From an uncultured Lachnospiraceae bacterium (lineage in GTDB: Bacteria > Bacillota > Clostridia > Lachnospirales > Lachnospiraceae), in NCBI GenBank assembly GCA_900554925.1, contig USJG01000005.1, positions 1-38,766 on the forward strand: DNA of 38,766 bases, given 5' to 3'. The notes beneath the pieces are model-generated. The model ran no database searches. It saw only the letters and a list, made by a program, of their open reading frames with translations, and was not told the DNA's origin. This document shows, piece by piece, positions 32,166 through 38,766 of the stretch. Both the position numbers and the translations under genes were made by a program. Numbering within the stretch: the stretch's first letter is position 1; each line of letters begins with the position of its first letter.

Positions 32166-33869
32166 CTAAGCCTTCGGTAATACGTAGGAACTCTTAAGCG
32201 ATACGATCCTGTTAAATACAGGCGCTCCCTCTTTGGAATCCCTGGAATCCACACAGAAATATCCCTGACGTACAAACTGAAAGCTATCATAAATCCTGGC
32301 GTCCTTTAATGCAGGTTCCATATAGCAGTCTGCTAAGACCGTGCGGGAATTGGGATTTAAATTAAGGCTTCCATCCTCATTATAAACACCCTTCTCCTCA
32401 TCAATGATATTTTCATAAAGCCTTACCTCTGCCTTAACCGCTTCTTTTGCAGGCACCCAGTGAATGGTTCCCTTTACCTTACGTCCGGTAAAGCCGCTGC
32501 CGCACCTGGTTTCCGGATCATAGGTGCAATGAACTTCCGTCACCTTACCTGTTTCGTCCTTCACACAGCCGGTACAGGTTACAAAATATGCATTCATAAG
32601 CCGCACTTCATTCCCTGGGAAAAGCCTGAAATACTTTTTAGGGGGCTCTTCCATAAAATCTTCACGTTCGATATATAACTCTTTGCCAAAGGGAACCTGT
32701 CTGGTACCCATCGCTTTATTTTCAAGATTGTTGGCAACCTCCAGCATCTCCGTCTGATCTTCGGGATAATTGTCAATGATCAGTTTGATTGGATCAAGCA
32801 CTGCCATCATACGGGGACGCTTCAGCTTCAGATCCTCCCTGATGCAATACTCAAGCATTGCATAATCTGCGGAGGCATTGCTCTTGGACACACCGCATAA
32901 ATCCACAAACATTTTGATGGATTCCGGCGTAAATCCCCGTCTTCTAAGAGCTGCAATGGAAACCAGCCTGGGGTCATCCCAGCCATCTACAATCCCTTCC
33001 TCTACCAATTTTTTGATATATCTCTTGCCTGTTACTACATTGGTCAGATACATTTTGGCGAACTCTATCTGTCTGGGAGGGTTGGGATATTCCAGCTCTC
33101 TTACCACCCAGTCGTATAAAGGCCTGTGATCCTCAAATTCCAGGGTACAGATAGAATGGGTAATTCCTTCAATGGCATCTTCAATGGGATGGGCGAAATC
33201 ATACATGGGATAAATGCACCACCTATCCCCGGTATTATGATGCGTCATATGAGCCACACGATAAATAACAGGGTCACGCATATTCATATTCGGCGACGAC
33301 ATATCGATTTTGGCACGAAGGGTTTTTTCTCCATCCTTATACTCACCGTTTTTCATCTTTTCAAACAACAAGAGGTTTTCCTCTATGCTTCTGTCACGGT
33401 TAGGATCGTTTTTGCCGGGCTCTGTTAAGGTTCCTCTGTACTGTCTCATTTCCTCCGGGGTAAGATCGGATACATAGGCCTTTCCTTTCTTAATCAGCTT
33501 CACTGCGCCCTCATACATCTGGTCAAAATAGTCAGATGCAAAAAACAGGCGGTCCTCCCAGTCAGCTCCCAGCCATTTGATATCCTCTAAAATAGATTCT
33601 ACAAACTCCGTCTTCTCCTTGGTTGGATTGGTATCATCAAAACGCATATTAAATTTGCCGCCATACTCTCTGGCCAGTCCATAGTTAAGAAGAATACTCT
33701 TAGCATGTCCAATGTGCAGATATCCATTTGGTTCCGGTGGAAATCTGGTATGAACAGTGTTATATACGCCTTCGGCCAGATCCTTATCTATCATCTGCTC
33801 AATAAAATTTCTGGAGACAGCTGATTTTTCTTCCTCCGGCTTTGTTATATTCAATTTATCTTCACTCAT
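32166..33869 (-). CDS. glnS: Glutamine-tRNA ligase (GlnRS)
   Basis: Class I aminoacyl-tRNA synthetase charging tRNA-Gln, 567 residues, matching bacterial GlnRS. The HIGH motif is 'PPEPNGYLHIGHAKSI' near 43-58. 'MRFDDTNPTKE', 'YPMYDFAHPIEDAIEGITHS' in parts and 'DDPRLVSIAALRRRG' are GlnRS specific. The KMSKS loop position reads 'VVTGKRYIKKL', where E. coli has VMSKRKL, so the motif is altered. The C-terminal beta barrels, which read the anticodon, are complete. There is no in-frame start upstream of 33869 before a stop. The ribosome binding site is about 41 bases away, across a hairpin. The product is likely first of the glnS-DUF2225-mocR operon. Confidence 0.95.
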   Translation of the reverse strand: MSEDKLNITKPEEEKSAVSRNFIEQMIDKDLAEGVYNTVHTRFPPEPNGYLHIGHAKSILLNYGLAREYGGKFNMRFDDTNPTKEKTEFVESILEDIKWLGADWEDRLFFASDYFDQMYEGAVKLIKKGKAYVSDLTPEEMRQYRGTLTEPGKNDPNRDRSIEENLLLFEKMKNGEYKDGEKTLRAKIDMSSPNMNMRDPVIYRVAHMTHHNTGDRWCIYPMYDFAHPIEDAIEGITHSICTLEFEDHRPLYDWVVRELEYPNPPRQIEFAKMYLTNVVTGKRYIKKLVEEGIVDGWDDPRLVSIAALRRRGFTPESIKMFVDLCGVSKSNASADYAMLEYCIREDLKLKRPRMMAVLDPIKLIIDNYPEDQTEMLEVANNLENKAMGTRQVPFGKELYIEREDFMEEPPKKYFRLFPGNEVRLMNAYFVTCTGCVKDETGKVTEVHCTYDPETRCGSGFTGRKVKGTIHWVPAKEAVKAEVRLYENIIDEEKGVYNEDGSLNLNPNSRTVLADCYMEPALKDARIYDSFQFVRQGYFCVDSRDSKEGAPVFNRIVSLKSSYVLPKA

Positions 33870-33879
33870 TGCTTTCGCC

Positions 33880-33915
33880 GGCCCACACTTGCTCTAAGCA
33901 GTGAGCCTTACCTCC
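33880..33915 (-). promoter_or_regulatory. Hairpin between the glnS ribosome binding site and start codon
   Basis: On the minus strand GGAGG (33915-33911) is 41 bases from the glnS ATG. Between them GGCTCAC-TGCT, loop TAG, AGCA-AGT-GTGGGCC (33907-33880) forms an 11-pair stem (one G-T) with a 3-base bulge. Folding leaves about 13 unpaired bases between GGAGG and the ATG, near a functional spacing. No other ribosome binding site is visible. Confidence 0.5.
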
Positions 33916-33929
33916 TACAGTCAATTCAT

Positions 33930-33959
33930 ATCATAATATCATTAAATATCATAGCACAA
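33930..33959 (-). promoter_or_regulatory. Possible glnS promoter
   Basis: On the minus strand TTGTGC (33959-33954), 18 bases and TATGAT (33935-33930) form a plausible sigma-A promoter. It would give a leader of about 55 bases containing the ribosome binding site and hairpin. Confidence 0.45.
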
Positions 33960-33969
33960 CAGAATCATT

Positions 33970-36687
33970 TTATAAAGCAGAAATATGGGGTGTATATTTC
34001 TTTTCAAAATCATCCCTTGTCATAGGGCGGTCAAAATAATATCCCTGTACCAGACTGACGCACATTTCGGATAATATTCTGTACTGATTCCGGGTTTCCA
34101 CACCCTCCACGCACAGATTAACACCAATGGCCTGTGCCAGTTCGCCAACCATCCTGATAAAAGACTTGGCATAGGCATCCCGTTCAAGATTTCTGATAAA
34201 GCTCTGATCTACCTTGATCACATCAAAAGGTATTTCCCTGATATGATTTAAGGAGGAATAGCCTGTTCCAAAATCATCCAGCGCAATTCTCACTCCCAGC
34301 TTTTTAATGCTTGCCAGTATCTCTTTCATACGCTCCATGTCGTTGATTGCCAGGCTTTCCGTTACCTCCAGGGTAAGATTGTGAGGCTCGATTCCTGTCT
34401 CTTCTATTGTTTGCTCTATAATTTCCACAATGTCGGCCTGAAGAAGCTGCACTACGGAAAGGTTTACATTAACCTTATACTCCGGATACCCGTTGTCATT
34501 CCAGTACTTACATATTTTGCAGGCTTCCTTCAGCACATAGTTGCCAATGGGATTGATCAGTCCCAAATATTCTGCCAAAGGGATAAACTCTGAGGGAGGG
34601 ATGAAACCAAGCTCCGCGCTGTTCCATCTGATCAGAGCCTCCGCACCTGTACAGGGAAGCCCCTTCTTTTGAATATCTATGATAGGCTGGAAATAAACCT
34701 CAAATTCGTCATACCCTCTGGCTGTGGCATCCCGCATATTCTTTTCCATATCCAGGCGTTTTCCCGACTTGGATTCGATGCTGTCAGAATATTGCGCCAC
34801 CCTGTTCTTCCCGCCTTTTTTGGCCTCATACATGGCGATATCCGCCTTTTTGATCAGGTCATGAACTACATTGCCTGCGGTGGGGAATTCTACGATCCCC
34901 ATACTCATGGTGCAGTAGTAATCTGCATTCTTAAGAAACCAGGGCTTCATAAAAATTTCCCTGATAGATGCAATGATCCGGTCGCGCTTATCATACCGGT
35001 CAGGGGGGATGATAATAACGAACTCATCGCCGCCCATGCGGTAACAGGTACCCTCAATTCCCTCCACTCTCTGGAGGCTGTGAGAAATTGCCTTTAACAG
35101 CACATCTCCATATTGATGCCCCAATCCGTCATTGATATGCTTAAAATCATCCAGGTCCAGGTAGAGCAGGGCGCCCTTGCCGGAAGTCACATTGGCCTCA
35201 TCCACATACTTTGCCAGATCCCTTTCGCAGCACATACGATTATACAGTCCTGTCAGGAAATCGGTACAGGCCTGCTGTTCTATTTTCCTCTGGTAAATTT
35301 TCTTTTCGGTAACATCATACAGGGCGCACAAAAGCACCTGTCTTCCATCCACCCATTTCATCTGGGTATAATATAGATCATACCACCGCTCTCTTGTGGC
35401 ATGGTAAATCTCACTGATACCGTTTTCCTTCTGCACTCCCTGCTCAAGAAGCGCTTTCATTCCATCTTCCTTAAGCTCCCTTTCAAAGGTATGCCTCATA
35501 TTTCTGTTGGCAAAAAGCCCTTCGCCCGTTTCCAGATCCCTTACAAATACAGCACTGCCTACGTTGTCCAGAATCGTCTCCAAAGAAGCATAAGAATCGG
35601 CCAGGGAATTTTTCTGGATACGTCTGGCAAGTATGCTCTGCAAAATTTTAACAGAATCATTTAAAAACCTGATTTCCTCCAGCTTCCAAGACCTGTCTTT
35701 TTGCTTTTCTCCAAAGCAGGCATACATATTGGCAGTTCCATTTATGACAATGGGCATTACAATAACTGCTTTCAGACCAAGCTTCTTCATCTGTTCTCTT
35801 TCTTCCGAGTTCATCATGGAATTATGAGATAACACCAATGTTTTGCCTGCCTTAAGGAACTTAAGGCCATCTTCGCCCAGATCCTCTGAAAGCTCCCACT
35901 CTATATTTCTTTCACACCACCTTGACACAATGTCCAGATGTTCTTTGTCTCTGGCCTCCCTATACACAGCCGCAACGCTGAGTTTCAGAAAATTTCCTAC
36001 GGTTCTCAGCAATTTTTGCATGACAACTTCAATTGCTTCCTCGTTTTCAAGAAACTGCACTACTTCTGTCAGCGCTTCGGAGCGCTTTAGATTTTCTTCC
36101 ATTTCCTTCTCGGAATACCGGCTGCGTCTGCTCTCTGCCTGGGCGTTTATTATGGAAAGTTTATTCCGGATCAGAAAATCCGAAACATCTCTCAGCGTAT
36201 CAACTGCTTTTGAAAACTGTTTTTCGGAAATCACGCTTTCGAATCCTTCAAGAGGGGGATTTTCATACTCCTCCCCCTCTGCCGCATCAGAAATTACGCC
36301 GCAGACAAGCCAGCTAACAACTGGCTTTCCTTCTAATTTGGAAGAAATCGCCGCCAGACGCAAATTAGGATAAGCCGTGGTTTCAACAGCCTGATCCTCC
36401 AAAGTGCTTTCAGATACCCGAAGCAACATGCTCTTTAATTGATCGTCGTCTATTACCTGTTTTATTCTGTCAATTTCATTTTTATTTCCGCCTAACTCCG
36501 TAAGCAAAGTTCCCCGGCTGTCCACACAGCATACAAACACATTTGCCAGGCTGCAAAAATGCTGCTGCCATTTTTCCAGTTCTTTCCCTTCAACAAGTCC
36601 CTGCAGCAATGGCATTGTATCCTGCCTGTAGACGCCATTGTCTAAATTCCCCACGTAAGCTGTACTCCTTCCAATACCTGCATCCAT
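33970..36687 (-). CDS. Sensory GGDEF-EAL protein (cyclic-di-GMP turnover)
   Basis: 905-residue protein controlling cyclic-di-GMP. The domain order is an unassigned N-terminal sensory region (about 25-135, possibly PocR-like), a short coiled helix (190-215), a GAF domain (about 218-365), a PAS domain (about 370-470), GGDEF (about 480-645) and EAL (about 660-905). 'YRMGGDEFVII' near 554 is an intact diguanylate cyclase site; the RxxD inhibitory site before it is missing (GIEG instead). The EAL has 'GAEALIRW', 'LEVTES', 'LDDFGTGYSSL', 'IKVDQSFI' and 'CVEGVET', so it should be active. No membrane helices, hence cytosolic. It is 23 bases after guaB, its probable operon partner. Confidence 0.93.
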   Translation of the reverse strand: MDAGIGRSTAYVGNLDNGVYRQDTMPLLQGLVEGKELEKWQQHFCSLANVFVCCVDSRGTLLTELGGNKNEIDRIKQVIDDDQLKSMLLRVSESTLEDQAVETTAYPNLRLAAISSKLEGKPVVSWLVCGVISDAAEGEEYENPPLEGFESVISEKQFSKAVDTLRDVSDFLIRNKLSIINAQAESRRSRYSEKEMEENLKRSEALTEVVQFLENEEAIEVVMQKLLRTVGNFLKLSVAAVYREARDKEHLDIVSRWCERNIEWELSEDLGEDGLKFLKAGKTLVLSHNSMMNSEEREQMKKLGLKAVIVMPIVINGTANMYACFGEKQKDRSWKLEEIRFLNDSVKILQSILARRIQKNSLADSYASLETILDNVGSAVFVRDLETGEGLFANRNMRHTFERELKEDGMKALLEQGVQKENGISEIYHATRERWYDLYYTQMKWVDGRQVLLCALYDVTEKKIYQRKIEQQACTDFLTGLYNRMCCERDLAKYVDEANVTSGKGALLYLDLDDFKHINDGLGHQYGDVLLKAISHSLQRVEGIEGTCYRMGGDEFVIIIPPDRYDKRDRIIASIREIFMKPWFLKNADYYCTMSMGIVEFPTAGNVVHDLIKKADIAMYEAKKGGKNRVAQYSDSIESKSGKRLDMEKNMRDATARGYDEFEVYFQPIIDIQKKGLPCTGAEALIRWNSAELGFIPPSEFIPLAEYLGLINPIGNYVLKEACKICKYWNDNGYPEYKVNVNLSVVQLLQADIVEIIEQTIEETGIEPHNLTLEVTESLAINDMERMKEILASIKKLGVRIALDDFGTGYSSLNHIREIPFDVIKVDQSFIRNLERDAYAKSFIRMVGELAQAIGVNLCVEGVETRNQYRILSEMCVSLVQGYYFDRPMTRDDFEKKYTPHISAL

Positions 36688-36710
36688 CCCTGTTTCGCCT
36701 TTTGATGCTT

Positions 36711-38165
36711 CTATTCATCCACACTGTAATTAGGCGCTTCCTTTGTGATATGAATATCATGAGGATGGCTTTCCTTTAATGATGCCGCGGAAATCTTCAT
36801 AAATCTTCCGTTTTCTTTCAGTTCCTCTATGGTTGCTGTTCCACAATATCCCATACCTGACCTGAGGCCGCCCATCAGCTGGAATACGGTATCCTCCACA
36901 GTTCCCTTGTAAGCCACGCGTCCTTCTACTCCTTCCGGCACCAGCTTTTTGGCATTCTCCTGGAAGTAACGGTCCTTGCTGCCATTTTCCATAGCCGCAA
37001 TGGAGCCCATTCCTCTGTAAACCTTATATTTACGTCCCTGGTACAGTTCAAAGGTTCCGGGGCTCTCATCACAGCCTGCGAAAATGCTTCCCATCATACA
37101 TACATTTCCGCCGGCAGCAATTGCCTTGGTCATATCTCCCGAATACTTGATGCCTCCATCTGCAATAATGGGAATACCATAGTCTTTGGCAACTGCATAA
37201 GCATCCATGATCGCCGAAATCTGAGGTACGCCTATTCCTGCAACTACACGGGTAGTACAGATAGAGCCCGGCCCGATACCTACTTTTACTGCGTCTGCTC
37301 CGGCTTCTATCAGATCTCTTGTACCTGCGCCAGTTGCGACATTCCCTGCTATTACCTGTAAATCAGGGTATTTTTCTTTGATCATTCTAAGGCAGCGAAG
37401 TACATTTTCTGAATGTCCATGGGCACTGTCAAGGACAATAACGTCTACCTTAGCGTCAACTAAAGCTCCCACACGATCCAGAACATTTGATGTGATTCCC
37501 ACACCGGCGCCGCACAAAAGCCTTCCCTGGGCATCCTTTGCTGATAAGGGATATTTAATTGTCTTCTCAATATCTTTGATTGTAATAAGACCTACAAGAT
37601 TATAATTGTCATCTACGATAGGAAGCTTTTCTTTTCTTGCCTTTGCAAGAATCTGTTTTGCCTCCTCAAGAGTAATTCCTGCCTTAGCGGTAATAAGTCC
37701 CTCTGAGGTCATGGATTCCTTTATTTTTTTAGAAAAGTCTGTTTCGAATTTTAAGTCTCTGTTGGTAATGATGCCTACCAGCTTTCGCCCCTCTGTAATC
37801 GGCACGCCGGAAATTCTGAATTTAGCCATAAGCGCATCCGCATCCCCCAGAGTATGCTCCGGAGACAAGGAGAATGGATCTGTTATAACACCATTTTCAG
37901 AACGTTTTACCTTATCCACCTCTTCAGCCTGGGCTTCAATAGACATATTTTTGTGAATAATGCCAATTCCACCCTGTCTGGCCATGGCAATCGCCATCCT
38001 GTGTTCCGTAACCGTGTCCATTCCCGCACTCATCATAGGAATATTAAGCTTGATTTTTTTGGTTAACCATGTTGTCAAATCCACTTCATTAGGAACTATC
38101 TTAGAATAAGACGGTACCAGCAGTACATCATCAAAGGTAATTCCTTCACCAATTATCTGACCCAT
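36711..38165 (-). CDS. guaB: IMP dehydrogenase
   Basis: Oxidises IMP to XMP with NAD, the committed step of guanine nucleotide synthesis. The 484-residue protein has the TIM barrel split by a CBS pair (about 95-205, 'RISGVPITEGRKLVGIITNRDL' in parts and 'LPIVDDNYNLVGLITIKDI' in parts). The catalytic Cys is in 'GIGPGSICTTRVVAGIGVPQ' near residue 303; the flap 'YRGMGSIAAMENGSKDRYF' in parts and 'VPEGVEGRVAYKG' bear the catalytic Arg. The substrate loop 'DGGIKYSGDMTKAIAAGG' is intact. AGGAGGAGA precedes the ATG. It lies 45 bases after the small membrane-protein gene. Confidence 0.97.
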   Translation of the reverse strand: MGQIIGEGITFDDVLLVPSYSKIVPNEVDLTTWLTKKIKLNIPMMSAGMDTVTEHRMAIAMARQGGIGIIHKNMSIEAQAEEVDKVKRSENGVITDPFSLSPEHTLGDADALMAKFRISGVPITEGRKLVGIITNRDLKFETDFSKKIKESMTSEGLITAKAGITLEEAKQILAKARKEKLPIVDDNYNLVGLITIKDIEKTIKYPLSAKDAQGRLLCGAGVGITSNVLDRVGALVDAKVDVIVLDSAHGHSENVLRCLRMIKEKYPDLQVIAGNVATGAGTRDLIEAGADAVKVGIGPGSICTTRVVAGIGVPQISAIMDAYAVAKDYGIPIIADGGIKYSGDMTKAIAAGGNVCMMGSIFAGCDESPGTFELYQGRKYKVYRGMGSIAAMENGSKDRYFQENAKKLVPEGVEGRVAYKGTVEDTVFQLMGGLRSGMGYCGTATIEELKENGRFMKISAASLKESHPHDIHITKEAPNYSVDE

Positions 38166-38210
38166 TTTCTCTCCTCCTGTATTTATATTTCATTATTTAT
38201 TGCTGCCTTT

Positions 38211-38705
38211 TTAATCCTTAAACACCTTTCTCGGTGCCGCAAACTGCATTGCTTTGATCATCTCTTCATTGGGCTCGAAAATCACCTTTTTCTGTCCATC
38301 ATAATAAAATACATAACGCTTATCAGGCTGCTTTTCTTCCCCTGAGCTGTAGTCGCTTATCTTATCATTTCTGTTTTTATAGTTGTCCAGATGCCAGGAC
38401 TTAACGGGGGCTACGATTTCCATCTTATCCAGATTAAATACTGCCACCCTTTTACGCTTGCTCTTAGCCATAACCTTGTCCACCGTAAGCTCCCTGTCAA
38501 CGTAAAGATACTCATACTCCAACTCTGAATTCATGTAAATAAAATAGGAAACTACTCCCAGTGCGATACCGATAAGAAGTGCTGGTATCAGTATAAGACC
38601 AATCAGTACAAAACAAACCGTCAGCATAATAAACAAGATCCTGAGCAGTTTCATATATGCCGGAGTTTTTCTCTTAACAAGCCATTCTACATATGTTTCG
38701 TTCAT
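38211..38705 (-). CDS. Small two-helix membrane protein (DUF6106-like)
   Basis: 164-residue protein of unknown function, similar to what I recall as DUF6106 in Lachnospiraceae (name uncertain). The two adjacent helices are near 21-41 and 43-60, with a short turn. The C-terminal two thirds is cytoplasmic and may form a PH-like beta domain ('YEYLYVDRELTVDKVMAKSKRKRVAVF' in parts, 'YVFYYDGQKKVIFEPNEEMIKAM' in parts). The layout resembles bacterial PH-domain (YdbT-like) membrane proteins, but this is inferred. GGAGG lies five bases before the ATG at 38705; the ATG at 38717 is less likely. Its place upstream of guaB is its only context. Confidence 0.7.
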   Translation of the reverse strand: MNETYVEWLVKRKTPAYMKLLRILFIMLTVCFVLIGLILIPALLIGIALGVVSYFIYMNSELEYEYLYVDRELTVDKVMAKSKRKRVAVFNLDKMEIVAPVKSWHLDNYKNRNDKISDYSSGEEKQPDKRYVFYYDGQKKVIFEPNEEMIKAMQFAAPRKVFKD

Positions 38706-38766
38706 AATTTCCTCCAAACTGTTATTGATATGTCACAAAAGGGTAAAAAGATACTTATATTATGAT

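Noticed and set aside
33870..33960. T-box leader before glnS
   Set aside because: The leader is only about 55-100 bases and lacks the T-box consensus and terminator/antiterminator; only a single hairpin is present.

Overview
The window looks like chromosome of a spore-forming, moderately low-GC Firmicute, most likely a Lachnospiraceae-type Clostridia (inference). The signs are a set of spoVA sporulation genes, AddAB in place of RecBCD, group II ECF vitamin transporters, a GlnRS, strong AGGAGG ribosome binding sites, and Lachnospiraceae-type conserved unknowns. I see no rRNA, tRNA, CRISPR, transposase, prophage or plasmid gene. Coding is dense and almost all on the minus strand. The plus strand carries only spoVAC (27179) and a small acidic membrane protein (29310). 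No gene-free stretch exceeds 300 bases. The longest are 5215-5489 (thiT promoter, TPP riboswitch and leader) and 29036-29309 (divergent regulatory region of a TetR gene). Bases 1-69 show nothing I can name.

Layout, left to right. 70-4367 is a two-component system plus ABC exporter module: response regulator, intramembrane-type sensor kinase, ATPase and FtsX permease. Its architecture is that of antimicrobial-peptide sensing and resistance modules. 4537-8620 is a vitamin-uptake block: thiT under its own TPP riboswitch, then EcfT, a fused double EcfA ATPase and a UPF0397 S-component. 8656-15743 is addA and addB. 15778-22099 is a tightly packed set: HAD phosphatase, aminopeptidase P, spoVAE, EamA transporter, shikimate-kinase-like protein, RidA, an unknown, spoVAB and spoVAA. 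22173-27015 holds a secreted endonuclease/exonuclease/phosphatase-family protein, spoVAD, and a two-gene MBOAT plus SGNH surface O-acetylation pair. 27179-29771 holds spoVAC, an unusual protein with duplicated CxxC/CxxH motifs, its TetR partner and the acidic protein. 29825-38705 holds a MocR regulator, a DUF2225 protein, glnS, a GGDEF-EAL protein, guaB and a small membrane protein.

How they work together. All five classical spoVA channel genes (AA, AB, AC, AD, AE) are present but broken into four places over about 9 kb. Three of the units have forespore sigma-G-like promoters that I can read. Thiamine uptake is controlled at three levels (promoter, riboswitch, and an RBS-sequestering hairpin) only at thiT. 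The neighbouring ECF module has no riboswitch and may be shared. guaB lies directly upstream of a GTP-consuming GGDEF-EAL gene. Points most worth a second look are the scattered spoVA set, the shikimate-kinase homologue without the substrate arginine, the duplicated CxxC-CxxH protein, the hairpin between the glnS ribosome binding site and its start codon, and the altered KMSKS loop of GlnRS. I did not find a clear novel defence or mobile system.
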